Part shown: in pieces, positions 26,101 to 39,602 of the stretch
How positions within the stretch are numbered: the stretch's first letter is position 1
Layout: the number at the start of each line of letters is the position of its first letter
NCBI RefSeq assembly: GCF_051020975.1
Contig: NW_027478161.1
Coordinates: 25,890,001-25,954,000 of the forward strand
Length of the DNA: 64,000 nucleotides
Source of the DNA: Osmia lignaria lignaria
Lineage: Eukaryota > Arthropoda > Insecta > Hymenoptera > Megachilidae
Direction: 5' to 3'
Program-made: the position numbers and the translations under genes
Notes under the pieces: generated by a model
What the model was told of the DNA's origin: nothing
The model's input: only the letters and a program-made list of their open reading frames with translations
Databases searched by the model: none

Positions 26101-29100
26101 TATGTTTCCTACAATTTATGTTCTATGATATTTTTTGATCAGAAGCGTAGTTTTCGAGATATATCGAGATATTTAAAAGTTCCGAAGCCGCACCAACATA
26201 ATAGAGATACAGAAACACCGTGGCCCCTTTCTTTGAGATAACTCTGCACTATTGCGAGCTGTAAATGCCACTTCCAGCTTAGCTGTGCAGAAGAAGAACA
26301 ACAAGAAGAAGAAATATCTCGAAATATGTCCGTCAGGCCCCTTCCCTTGAGATATATCTGCAAATATCTCGGAAGCGAAGCGAGCTATGGCAAAATGTTA
26401 AGAGACCTTTTTTGTAGAGAATTATGTTTCCTACAATTTATGTTCTATGATATTTTTTGATCAGAAGCGTAGTTTTCGAGATATATCGAGATATTTAAAA
26501 GTTCCGAAGCCGCACCAACATAATAGAGATACAGAAACACCGTGGCCCCTTTCTTTGAGATAACTCTGCACTAGTGAGAGCCGCAAATGCCACTTCCAGC
26601 TTAGCTGTGCAGAAGAAGAACAACAAGAAGAAGAAATATCTCGAAATATGTCCGTCAGGCCCCTTCCCTTGAGATAAATCTGCAAATATCTCGGAGACGA
26701 AGCGAGCTATGGCAAAATGTTAAGAGACCTTTTTTGTAGAGAATTATGTTTCCTACAATTTATGTTCTATGATATTTTTTGATCAGAAGCGTAGTTTTCG
26801 AGATATATCGAGATATTTAAAAGTTCCGAAGCCGCACCAACATAATAGAGATACAGAAACACCGTGGCCCCTTTCTTTGAGATAACTCTGCACTATTGCG
26901 ACCTGCAAATGCCACTTCCAGCTCAGCTGTGCAGAAGAAGAACAACAAGAAGAAGAAATATCTCGAAATATGTCCGTCAGGCCCCTTCCCTTGAGATAAA
27001 TCTGCAAATATCTCGGAAACGAAGCGAGCTATGGCAAAATGTTAAGAGACCTTTTTTGTAGAGAATTAAGTTTCCTACTTTGTATGTTCTATGATATTTT
27101 TTGATCAGATGCGTAGTTCTCGAGATATATCAAGATATTTAAAAGTTCCGAAGCCGCACCAACATAATAGAGATACAGAAACACCGTGGCCCCTTTCTTT
27201 GAGATGACTCTGCACTATTGCGAGCTGGAAATGCCACTTCCAGCTTAGCTGTGCAGAAGAAGAACAACAAGAAGAAGAAATATCTCGAAATATGTCCGTC
27301 AGGCCCCTTCCCTTGAGATAAATCTGCAAATATCTCGGAAACGAAGCGAGCTATGGCAAAATGTTAAGAGACCTTTTTTGTAGAGAATTAAGTTTCCTAC
27401 TTTTTATGTTCTATGATATTTTTTGATCAGAAGCGTAGTTTTCGAGATATATCGAGATATTTAAAAGTTCCGAAGCCGCACCAACATAATAGAGATACAG
27501 AAACACCGTGGCCCCTTTCTTTGAGATAACTCTGCGCTAGTGCGAGCTGCAAATGCCACTTCCAGCTTAGCTGTGCAGAAGAAGAACAACAAGAAGAAGA
27601 AATATCTCGAAATATGTCCGTCAGGCCCCTTCCCTTGAGATAAATCTGCAAATATCTCGGAAACGAAGCGAGCTATGGCAAAATGTTAAGAGACCTTTTT
27701 TGTAGAGAATTAAGTTTCCTACTTTTTATGTTCTATGATATTTTTTGATCAGATGCGTAGTTCTCGAGATATATCAAGATATTTAAAAGTTCCGAAGCCG
27801 CACCAACATAATAGAGATACAGAAACACCGTGGCCCCTTTCTTTGAGATAACTCTGCGCTAGTGCGAGCTGCAAATGCCACTTCCAGCTTAGCTGTGCAG
27901 AAGAAGAACAACAAGAAGAAGAAATATCTCGAAATATGTCCGTCAGGCCCCTTCCCTTGAGATAAATCTGCAAATATCTCGGAAACGAAGCGAGCTATGG
28001 CAAAATGTTAAGAGACCTTTTTTGTAGAGAATTAAGTTTCCTACTTTTTATGTTCTATGATATTTTTTGATCAGATGCGTAGTTCTCGAGATATATCAAG
28101 ATATTTAAAAGTTCCGAAGCCGCACCAACATAATAGAGATACAGAAACACCGTGGCCCCTTTCTTTGAGATAACTCTGCACTATTGCGACCTGCAAATGC
28201 CACTTCCAGCTCAGCTGTGCAGAAGAAGAACAACAAGAAGAAGAAATATCTCGAAATATGTCCGTCAGGCCCCTTCCCTTGAGATAAATCTGCAAATATC
28301 TCGGAAAGGAAGCGAGCTATGGCAAAATGTTAAGAGACCTTTTTTGTAGAGAATTACGTTTCCTACTTTTTATGTTCTATGATATTTTTTGATCAGATGC
28401 GTAGTTCTCGAGATATATCAAGATATTTAAAAGTTCCGAAACCGCACCAACATAATAGAGATACAGAAACACCGTGGCCCCTTTCTTTGAGATAACTCTG
28501 CACTATTGCGAGCTGGAAATGCCACTTCCAGCTTAGCTGTGCAGAAGAAGAACAACAAGAAGAAGAAATATCTCGAAATATGTCCGTCAGGCCCCTTCCC
28601 TTGAGATAAATCTGCAAATATCTCGGAAACGAAGCGAGCTATGGCAAAATGTTAAGAGACCTTTTTTGTAGAGAATTAAGTTTCCTACTTTTTATGTTCT
28701 ATGATATTTTTTGATCAGATGCGTAGTTCTCGAGATATATCAAGATATTTAAAAGTTCCGAAACCGCACCAACATAATAGAGATACAGAAACACCGTGGC
28801 CCCTTTCTTTGAGATAACTCTGCACTATTGCGAGCTGGAAATGCCACTTCCAGTTTAGCTGTGCAGAAGAAGAACAACAAGAAGAAGAAATATCTCGAAA
28901 TATGTCCGTCAGGCCCGTTCCTTTGAGCTGAATCTGCAAATATCTCGGAAACGAAGCGAGCTATGGCAAAATGTTAAGATACGTTTTTTGTAGATAATTA
29001 TGTTTCCTACAATTTATGTTCTATGATATTTTTTGATCAGAAGCGTAGTTTTCGAGATATATCGAGATATTTAAAAGTTCCGAAGCCGCACCAACATAAT

Positions 29101-30908
29101 AGAGATACAGAAACACCGTGGCCCCTTTCTTTGAGATAACTCTGCGCTAGTGCGAGCTGCAAATGCCACTTCCAGCTTAGCTGTGCAGAAGAAGAACAAC
29201 AAGAAGAAGAAATATCTCGAAATATGTCCGTCAGGCCCCTTCCCTTGAGATAAATCTGCAAATATCTCGGAAACGAAGCGAGCTATGGCAAAATATTTAG
29301 AGACCTTTTTTGTAGAGAATTAAGTTTCCTACTTTTTATGTTCTATGATATTTTTTGATCAGATGCGTAGTTCTCGAGATATATCAAGATATTTAAAAGT
29401 TCCGAAGCCGCACCAACATAATAGAGATACAGAAACACCGTGGCCCCTTTCTTTGAGATAACTCTGCGCTAGTGCGAGCTGCAAATGCCACTTCCAGCTT
29501 AGCTGTGCAGAAGAAGAACAACAAGAAGAAGAAATATCTCGAAATATGTCCGTCAGGCCCCTTCCCTTGAGATAAATCTGCAAATATCTCGGAAACGAAG
29601 CGAGCTATGGCAAAATGTTAAGAGACCTTTTTTGTAGAGAATTAAGTTTCCTACTTTTTATGTTCTATGATATTTTTTGATCAGATGCGTAGTTCTCGAG
29701 ATATATCAAGATATTTAAAAGTTCCGAAGCCGCACCAACATAATAGAGATACAGAAACACCGTGGCCCCTTTCTTTGAGATAACTCTGCACTATTGCGAC
29801 CTGCAAATGCCACTTCCAGCTCAGCTGTGCAGAAGAAGAACAACAAGAAGAAGAAATATCTCGAAATATGTCCGTCAGGCCCCTTCCCTTGAGATAAATC
29901 TGCAAATATCTCGGAAAGGAAGCGAGCTATGGCAAAATGTTAAGAGACCTTTTTTGTAGAGAATTAAGTTTCCTACTTTTTATGTTCTATGATATTTTTT
30001 GATCAGATGCGTAGTTCTCGAGATATATCAAGATATTTAAAAGTTCCGAAACCGCACCAACATAATAGAGATACAGAAACACCGTGGCCCCTTTCTTTGA
30101 GATAACTCTGCACTATTGCGAGCTGGAAATGCCACTTCCAGTTTAGCTGTGCAGAAGAAGAACAACAAGAAGAAGAAATATCTCGAAATATGTCCGTCAG
30201 GCCCGTTCCTTTGAGCTGAATCTGCAAATATCTCGGAAACGAAGCGAGCTATGGCAAAATGTTAAGATACGTTTTTTGTAGAGAATTATGTTTCCTACAA
30301 TTTATGTTCTATGATATTTTTTGATCAGAAGCGTAGTTTTCGAGATATATCGAGATATTTAAAAGTTCCGAAGCCGCACCAACATAATAGAGATACAGAA
30401 ACACCGTGGCCCCTTTCTTTGAGATAACTCTGCACTATTGCGAGCTGTAAATGCCACTTCCAGCCTAGCTGTGCAGAAGAAGAACAACAAGAAGAAGAAA
30501 TATCTCGAAATATGTCCGTCAGGCCCCTTCCCTTGAGATATATCTGCAAATATCTCGGAAGCGAAGCGAGCTATGGCAAAATGTTAAGAGACCTTTTTTG
30601 TAGAGAATTATGTTTCCTACAATTTATGTTCTATGATATTTTTTGATCAGAAGCGTAGTTTTCGATATATATCGAGATATTTAAAAGTTCCGAAGCCGCA
30701 CCAACATAATAGAGATACAGAAACACCGTGGCCCCTTTCTTTGAGATAACTCTGCACTAGTGAGAGCCGCAAATGCCACTTCCAGCTTAGCTGTGCAGAA
30801 GAAGAACAACAAGAAGAAGAAATATCTCGAAATATGTCCGTCAGGCCCCTTCCCTTGAGATAAATCTGCAAATATCTCGGAGACGAAGCGAGCTATGGCA
30901 AAATGTTA
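23181..30908 (+). repeat. Mosaic of 24 monomers with 5-, 7- and 13-monomer spacings
   Basis: No single period holds. Five monomers from 25435 recur from 29621, 4,186 bp (13 monomers) away. They share GGAAAGGAAGCG (25726, 29912), the GCCCGTTCC type, GGAAGCGAAGCG (26388, 30554) and GGAGACGAAGCG (26692, 30878). Separately, the CTGCGCTAGTGCG monomer pair followed by the GGAAAGGAAGCG monomer appears at 27367-28332 and 28977-29942, 1,610 bp apart. 24469-25434 and 26723-27688 are related at 2,254 bp. Overlapping spacings mean several rounds of duplication on the same template. Confidence 0.8.
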
Positions 30909-33484
30909 AGAGACCTTTTTTGTAGAGAATTATGTTTCCTACAATTTATGTTCTATGATATTTTTTGATCAGAAGCGTAGTTTTCGAGATATATCGAGAT
31001 ATTTAAAAGTTCCGAAGCCGCACCAACATAATAGAGATACAGAAACACCGTGGCCCCTTTCTTTGAGATAACTCTGCACTATTGCGACCTGCAAATGCCA
31101 CTTCCAGCTCAGCTGTGCAGAAGAAGAACAACAAGAAGAGGAAATATCTCGAAATATGTCCGTCAGGCCCCTTCCCTTGAGATAAATCTGCAAATATCTC
31201 GGAAACGAAGCGAGCTATGGCAAAATGTTAAGAGACCTTTTTTGTAGAGAATTAAGTTTCCTACTTTTCATGTTCTATGATATTTTTTGATCAGATGCGT
31301 AGTTCTCGAGATATATCAAGATATTTAAAAGTTCCGAAGCCGCACCAACATAATAGAGATACAGAAACACCGTGGCCCCTTTCTTTGAGATAACTCTGCA
31401 CTATTGCGAGCTGTAAATGCCACTTCCAGCTTAGCTGTGCAGAAGAAGAACAACAAGAAGAAGAAATATCTCGAAATATGTCCGTCAGGCCCCTTCCCTT
31501 GAGATATATCTGCAAATATCTCGGAAACGAAGCGAGCTATGGCAAAATGTTAAGAGACCTTTTTTGTAGAGAATTAAGTTTCCTCCTTTTTATGTTCTAT
31601 GATATTTTTTGATCAGATGCGTAGTTCTCGAGATATATCAAGATATTTAAAAGTTCCGAAACCGCACCAACATAATAGAGATACAGAAACACCGTGGCCC
31701 CTTTCTTTGAGATAACTCTGCACTATTGCGAGCTGGAAATGCCACTTCCAGTTTAGCTGTGCAGAAGAAGAACAACAAGAAGAAGAAATATCTCGAAATA
31801 TGTCCGTTAGGCCCCTTCCCTTGCGATAAATCTGCAAATATCTCGGAAACGAAGCGAGCTATGGCAAAATGATAAGAGACCTTTTTTGTAGAGAATTAAG
31901 TTTCCTACTTTTTATGTTCTATGATATTTTTTGATCAGATGCGTAGTTCTCGAGATATATCAAGATATTTAAAAGTTCCGAAGCCGCACCAACATAATAG
32001 AGATACAGAAACACCGTGGCCCCTTTCTTTGAGATAACTCTGCACTATTGCGAGCTGCAAATGCCACTTCCAGCTTAGCTGTGCAGAGTAAGAACAACAA
32101 GAAGAAGAAGTATCTCGAAATATGTCCGTCAGGCCCGTTCCTTTGAGCTGAATCTGCAAATATCTCGGAAACGAAGCGAGCTATGGCAAAATGTTAAGAT
32201 ACGTTTTTTGTAGAGAATTATGTTTCCTACAATTTATGTTCTATGATATTTTTTGATCAGAAGCGTAGTTTTCGAGATATATCGAGATATTTAAAAGTTC
32301 CGAAGCCGCACCAACATAATAGAGATACAGAAACACCGTGGCCCCTTTCTTTGAGATAACTCTGCACTATTGCGACCTGCAAATGCCACTTCCAGCTCAG
32401 CTGTGCAGAAGAAGAACAACAAGAAGAGGAAATATCTCGAAATATGTCCGTCAGGCCCCTTCCCTTGAGATAAATCTGCAAATATCTCGGAAACGAAGCG
32501 AGCTATGGCAAAATGTTAAGAGACCTTTTTTGTAGAGAATTAAGTTTCCTACTTTTCATGTTCTATGATATTTTTTGATCAGATGCGTAGTTCTCGAGAT
32601 ATATCAAGATATTTAAAAGTTCCGAAGCCGCACCAACATAATAGAGATACAGAAACACCGTGGCCCCTTTCTTTGAGATAACTCTGCACTATTGCGAGCT
32701 GTAAATGCCACTTCCAGCTTAGCTGTGCAGAAGAAGAACAACAAGAAGAAGAAATATCTCGAAATATGTCCGTCAGGCCCCTTCCCTTGAGATATATCTG
32801 CAAATATCTCGGAAACGAAGCGAGCTATGGCAAAATGTTAAGAGACCTTTTTTGTAGAGAATTAAGTTTCCTCCTTTTTATGTTCTATGATATTTTTTGA
32901 TCAGATGCGTAGTTCTCGAGATATATCAAGATATTTAAAAGTTCCGAAACCGCACCAACATAATAGAGATACAGAAACACCGTGGCCCCTTTCTTTGAGA
33001 TAACTCTGCACTATTGCGAGCTGGAAATGCCACTTCCAGTTTAGCTGTGCAGAAGAAGAACAACAAGAAGAAGAAATATCTCGAAATATGTCCGTTAGGC
33101 CCCTTCCCTTGCGATAAATCTGCAAATATCTCGGAAACGAAGCGAGCTATGGCAAAATGATAAGAGACCTTTTTTGTAGAGAATTAAGTTTCCTACTTTT
33201 TATGTTCTATGATATTTTTTGATCAGATGCGTAGTTCTCGAGATATATCAAGATATTTAAAAGTTCCGAAGCCGCACCAACATAATAGAGATACAGAAAC
33301 ACCGTGGCCCCTTTCTTTGAGATAACTCTGCACTATTGCGAGCTGCAAATGCCACTTCCAGCTTAGCTGTGCAGAGTAAGAACAACAAGAAGAAGAAGTA
33401 TCTCGAAATATGTCCGTCAGGCCCGTTCCTTTGAGCTGAATCTGCAAATATCTCGGAAACGAAGCGAGCTATGGCAAAATGTTA
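30909..33484 (+). repeat. Tetrameric higher-order repeat, 1,288 bp x 2, nearly identical copies
   Basis: 30909-32196 and 32197-33484 share rare private variants in the same positions: GAAGAGGAAATATC (31135, 32423), TTTCATGTTC (31266, 32554), TTCCTCCTTTTTATG (31570, 32858), TTGCGATAAATC (31822, 33110), AAAATGATAAGAG (31866, 33154) and GCAGAGTAAGAAC (32082, 33370). By eye I find almost no differences, so this duplication is recent. Two ordinary monomers (33485-34128) follow. Confidence 0.9.
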
Positions 33485-34128
33485 AGATACGTTTTTTGTA
33501 GAGAATTATGTTTCCTACAATTTATGTTCTATGATATTTTTTGATCAGAAGCGTAGTTTTCGAGATATATCGAGATATTTAAAAGTTCCGAAGCCGCACC
33601 AACATAATAGAGATACAGAAACACCGTGGCCCCTTTCTTTGAGATAACTGTGCACTAGTGCGAGGCGCAAATGCCACTTCCAGCTTAGCTGTGCAGAAGA
33701 AGAACAACAAGAAGAAGAAATATCTCGAAATATGTCCGTCAGGCCCCTTCCCTTGAGATAAATCTGCAAATATCTCGGAAACGAAGCGAGCTATGGCAAA
33801 ATGTTGAGAGACCTTTTTTGTAGAGAATTATGTCTCCTACAATTTATGTTCTATGATATTTTTTGATCAGAAGCGTAGTTTTCGAGATATATCGAGATAT
33901 TTAAAAGTTCCGAAGCCGCACCAACATAATAGAGATACAGAAACACCGTGGCCCCTTTCTTTGAGATAACTCTGCACTATTGCGACCTGCAAATGCCACT
34001 TCCAGCTCAGCTGTGCAGAAGAAGAACAACAAGAAGAAGAAATATCTCGAAATATGTCCGTTAGGCCCCTTCCCTTCAGATAAATCTGCAAATATCTCGG
34101 AAACGAAGCGAGCTATGGCAAAATGTTG

Positions 34129-37100
34129 AGAGACCTTTTTTGTAGAGAATTAAGTTTCCTACTTTTCATGTTCTATGATATTTTTTGGTCAGATGCGTAG
34201 TTCTCGAGATATATCAAGATATTTTAAAGTTCCGAAGCCGCACCAACATAATAGAGATACAGAAACACCGTGGCCCCTTTCTTTGAGATAACTCTGCACT
34301 ATTGCGAGCTGGAAATGCCACTTCCAGTTTAGCTGTGCAGAAGAAGAACAACAAGAAGAAGAAATATCTCGAAATATGTCCGTTAGGCCCCTTCCCTTCA
34401 GATAAATCTGCAAATATCTCGGAAACGAAGCGAGCTATGGCAAAATGTTGAGAGACCTTTTTTGTAGAGAATTAAGTTTCCTACTTTTCATGTTCTATGA
34501 TATTTTTTGATCAGATGCGTAATTCTCGAGATATATCAAGATATTTAAAAGTTCCGAAGCCGCACCAACATAATAGAGATACAGAAACACCGTGGCCCCT
34601 TTCTTTGAGATAACTCTGCACTATTGCGAGCTGTAAATGCCACTTCCAGCTTAGCTGTGCAGAAGAAGAACAACAAGAAGAAGAAATATCTCGAAATATG
34701 TCCGTCAGGCCCCTTCCCTTGAGATATATCTGCAAATATCTCGGAAACGAAGCGAGCTATGGCAAAATCTTAAGAGACCTTTTTTGTAGAGAATTATGTT
34801 TCCTACAATTTATGTTCTATGATATTTTTTGATCAGAAGCGTAGTTTTCGAGATATATCGAGATATTTAAAAGTTCCGAAGCCGCACCAACATAATAGAG
34901 ATACAGAAACACCGTGGCCCCTTTCTTTGAGATAACCCTGCACTATTGCGACCTGCAAATGCCACTTCCAGCTCAGCTGTGCAGAAGAAGAACAACAAGA
35001 AGAAGAAATATCTCGAAATATGTCCGTCAGGCCCCTTCCCTTGAGATAAATCTGCAAATATCTCGGAAACGAAGCGAGCTATGGCAAAATGTTAAGAGAC
35101 CTTTTTTGTAGAGAATTAAGTTTCCTACTTTTTATGTTCTATGATATTTTTTGATCAGATGCGTAGTTCTCGAGATATATCAAGATATTTAAAAGTTCCG
35201 AAGCCGCACCAACATAATAGAGATACAGAAACACCGTGGCCCCTTTCTTTGAGATAACTCTGCACTATTGCGAGCTGGAAATGCCACTTCCAGTTTAGCT
35301 GTGCAGAAGAAGAACAACAAGAAGAAGAAATATCTCGAAATATGTCCGTTAGGCCCCTTCCCTTCAGATAAATCTGCAAATATCTCGGAAACGAAGCGAG
35401 CTATGGCAAAATGTTAAGAGACCTTTTTTCTAGAGAATTAAGTTTCCTACTTTTCATGTTCTATGATATTTTTTGATCAGATGCGTAGTTCTCGAGATAT
35501 ATCAAGATATTTAAAAGTTCCGAAGCCGCACCAACATAATAGAGATACAGAAACACCGTGGCCCCTTTCTTTGAGATAACTCTGCACTATTGCGAGCTGT
35601 AAATGCCACTTCCAGCTTAGCTGTGCTGAAGAAGAACAACAAGAAGAAGAAATATCTCGAAATATGTCCGTCAGGCCCCTTCCCTTGAGATATATCTGCA
35701 AATATCTCGGAAACGAAGCGAGCTATGGCAAAATGTTAAGAGACCTTTTTTGTAGAGAATTATGTTTCCTACAATTTATGTTCTATGATATTTTTTGATC
35801 AGAAGCGTAGTTTTCGAGATATATCGAGATATTTAAAAGTTCCGAAGCCGCACCAACATAATAGAGATACAGAAACACCGTGGCCCCTTTCTTTGAGATA
35901 ACTCTGCACTATTGCGACCTGCAAATGCCACTTCCAGCTCAGCTGTGCAGAAGAAGAACAACAAGAAGAAGAAATATATCGAAATATGTCCGTCAGGCCC
36001 CTTCCCTTGAGATAAATCTGCAAATATCTCGGAAACGAAACGAGCTATGGCAAAATGTTAAGAGACCTTTTTTGTAGAGAATTAAGTTTCCTACTTTTCA
36101 TGTTCTATGATATTTTTTGATCAGATGCGTAGTTCTCGAGATATATCAAGATATTTTAAAGTTCCGAAGCCGCACCAACATAATAGAGATACAGAAACAC
36201 CGTGGCCCCTTTCTTTGAGATAACTCTGCACTATTGCGAGCTGTAAATGCCACTTCCAGTTTAGCTGTGCAGAAGAAGAACAACAAGAAGAAGAAATATC
36301 TCGAAATATGTCCGTTAGGCCCCTTCCCTTCAGATAAATCTGCAAATATCTCGGAAACGAAGCGAGCTATGGCAAAATGTTGAGAGACCTTTTTTGTAGA
36401 GAATTAAGTTTCCTACTTTTCATGTTCTATGATATTTTTTGATCAGATGCGTAATTCTCGAGATATATCAAGATATTTAAAAGTTCCGAAGCCGCACCAA
36501 CATAATAGAGATACAGAAACACCGTGGCCCCTTTCTTTGAGATAACTCTGCACTATTGCGAGCTGTAAATGCCACTTCCAGCTTAGCTGTGCAGAAGAAG
36601 AACAACAAGAAGAAGAAATATCTCGAAATATGTCCGTCAGGCCCCTTCCCTTGAGATATATCTGCAAATATCTCGGAAACGAAGCGAGCTATGGCAAAAT
36701 GTTAAGAGACCTTTTTTGTAGAGAATTAAGTTTCCTACTTTTTATGTTCTATGATATTTTTTGATCAGATGCGTAGTTCTCGAGATATATCAAGATATTT
36801 AAAAGTTCCGAAACCGCACCAACATAATAGAGATACAGAAACACCGTGGCCCCTTTCTTTGAGATAACTCTGCACTATTGCGAGCTGGAAATGCCACTTC
36901 CAGTTTAGCTGTGCAGAAGAAGAACAACAAGAAGAAGAAATATCTCGAAATATGTCCGTTAGGCCCCTTCCCTTGCGATAAATCTGCAAATATCTCGGAA
37001 ACGAAGCGAGCTATGGCAAAATGTTACGAGACCTTTTTTGTAGAGAATTAAGTTTCCTACTTTTTATGTTCTATGATATTTTTTGATCAGATGCGTAGTT

Positions 37101-37992
37101 CTCGAGATATATCAAGATATTTAAAAGTTCCGAAGCCGCACCAACATAATAGAGATACAGAAACACCGTGGCCCCTTTCTTTGAGATAACTCTGCACTAT
37201 TGCGAGCTGGAAATGCCACTTCCAGTTTAGCTGTGCAGAAGAAGAACAACAAGAAGAAGAAATATCTCGAAATATGTCCGTTAGGCCCCTTCCCTTCAGA
37301 TAAATCTGCAAATATCTCGGAAACGAAGCGAGCTATGGCAAAATGTTAAGAGACCTTTTTTGTAGAGAATTAAGTTTCCTACTTTTCATGTTCTATGATA
37401 TTTTTTGATCAGATGCGTAGTTCTCGAGATATATCAAGATATTTAAAAGTTCCGAAGCCGCACCAACATAATAGAGATACAGAAACACCGTGGCCCCTTT
37501 CTTTGAGATAACTCTGCACTATTGCGAGCTGTAAATGCCACTTCCAGCTTAGCTGTGCTGAAGAAGAACAACAAGAAGAAGAAATATCTCGAAATATGTC
37601 CGTCAGGCCCCTTCCCTTGAGATATATCTGCAAATATCTCGGAAACGAAGCGAGCTATGGCAAAATGTTAAGAGACCTTTTTTGTAGAGAATTATGTTTC
37701 CTACAATTTATGTTCTATGATATTTTTTGATCAGAAGCGTAGTTTTCGAGATATATCGAGATATTTAAAAGTTCCGAAGCCGCACCAACATAATAGAGAT
37801 ACAGAAACACCGTGGCCCCTTTCTTTGAGATAACTCTGCACTATTGCGACCTGCAAATGCCACTTCCAGCTCAGCTGTGCAGAAGAAGAACAACAAGAAG
37901 AAGAAATATCTCGAAATATGTCCGTTAGGCCCCTTCCCTTGAGATATATTTGCAAATATCTCGGAAACGAAGCGAGCTATGGCAAAATGTTA
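34129..37992 (+). repeat. Hexameric higher-order repeat, 1,932 bp x 2
   Basis: 34129-36060 and 36061-37992 share ATATTTTAAAGTTCC (near 34219, 36151), GATGCGTAATTCTC (near 34512, 36444) and GTGCTGAAGAAG (near 35624, 37556). The third monomer of each copy differs: the left copy has the GCGACCTGC type and the right has a TTGCGATAAATC type like that of 31,553. The middle of the hexamer has therefore been replaced since duplication. Confidence 0.8.
35275..35293 (+). other. Short hairpin created in one monomer variant class
   Basis: CTGGAA at 35275-35280 and TTCCAG at 35288-35293 are perfect reverse complements around a 7-base loop. The commoner variant has CTGCAA here and pairs at only five of six positions. 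The hairpin-perfect form is linked to CAGTTTAGCTG downstream instead of CAGCTTAGCTG, and the linked pair recurs in dozens of monomers, for example near 17890, 19500, 23365, 23685, 34315 and 58460. A functional role is unproven and the stem is short. Confidence 0.55.
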
Positions 37993-39602
37993 AGAGACCT
38001 TTTTTGTAGAGAATTAAGTTTCGTACTTTTTATGTTCTATGATATTTTTTGATCAGATGCGTAGTTCTCGAGATATATCAAGATATTTAAAAGTTCCGAA
38101 ACCGCACCAACATAATAGAGATACAGAAACACCGTGGCCACTTTCTTTGAGATAACTCTGCACTATTGCGAGCTGGAAATGCCACTTCCAGTTTAGCTGT
38201 GCAGAAGAAGAACAACAAGAAGAAGAAATATCTCGAAATATGTCCGTTAGGCCCCTTCCCTTGCGATAAATCTGCAAATATCTCGGAAACGAAGCGAGCT
38301 ATGGCAAAATGTTGAGAGACCTTTTTTGTAGAGAATTAAGTTTCCTACTTTTTATGTTCTATGATATTTTTTGATCAGATGCGTAGTTCTCGAGATATAT
38401 CAAGATATGTAAAAGTTCCGAAGCCGCACCAACATAATAGAGATACAGAAACACCGTGGCCCCTTTCATTGAGATAACTCTGCACTATTGCGAGCTGGAA
38501 ATGCCACTTCCAGCTTAGCTGTGCAGAAGAAGAACAACAAGAAGAAGAAATATCTCGAAATATGTCCGTCAGGCCACTTCCCTTGAGATAAATCTGCAAA
38601 TATCTCGGAAACGAAGCGAGCTATGGCAAAATGTTAAGAGACCTTTTTTGTAGAGAATTAAGTTTCCTACTTTTTATGTTCGATGATATTTTTTGATCAG
38701 ATGCGTAGTTCTCGAGATATATCAAGATATTTAAAAGTTCCGAAGCTGCACCAACATAATAGAGGTACAGAAACACCGTGGCCACTTTCTTTGAGATAAC
38801 TCTGCACTATTGCGAGCTGCAAATGCCGCTTCGAGCTTAGCTGTGCAGAAGAAGAACAACAAGAAGAAGAAATATCTCGAAATATGTCCGTCAGACCCCT
38901 TCCCTTGAGATGAATCTGCAAATATCTCGGAAACGAACCGAGCTATGGCAAAATGTTAAGAGACCTTTTTTGTAGAGAATAATGTTTCCTACAATTTACG
39001 TTCTATGATATTTTTTGATCAGAAGCGTAGTTTTCGAGATATATCGAGATATTTAAAAGTTCCGAAGCCGCACCAACATAATAGAGATACAGAAACACCG
39101 TGGCCCCTTTCTTTGAGATAACTCTGCACTATTGCGAGCTGGAAATGCCACTTCCAGTTTAGCTGTGCAGAAGAAGAACAACAAGAAGAAGAAATATCTC
39201 GAAATATGTCCGTCAGGCCCCTTCCCTTGAGATAAATCTGCAAATATCTCGGAAACGAAGCGAGCTATGGCAAAATGTTAAGAGACCTTTTTTGTAGAGA
39301 ATTAAGTTTCCTACTTTTTATGTTCTATGATATTTTTTGATCAGATGCGTAGTTCTCGAGATATATCAAGATATTTAAAAGTTCCGAAGCCGCACCAACA
39401 TAATAGAGATACAGAAACACCGTGGCCCCTTTCTTTGAGATAACTCTGCACTATTGCGAGCTGTAAATGCCACTTCCAGCTTAGCTGTGCAGAAGAAGAA
39501 TAACAAGAAGAAGAAATATCTCGAAATATGTCCGTCAGGCCCCTTCCCTTGAGATATATCTGCAAATATCTCGGAAACGAAGCAAGCTATGGCAAAATGT
39601 TA
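37993..39602 (+). repeat. Five monomers without a local period
   Basis: The monomers at 37993, 38315, 38637, 38959 and 39281 do not pair with neighbours. The one at 38637 is the oddest: GAAGCTGCACC, AGAGGTACAG, GCCACTTTC, GCCGCTTCGAGC and GATGAATCTG. It shares GAAGCTGCACC plus AGAGGTACAG with the monomer at 966 and the CTTCGAGCTTAG form with 1288, more than 37 kb away. Nothing other than satellite is present. Confidence 0.8.
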
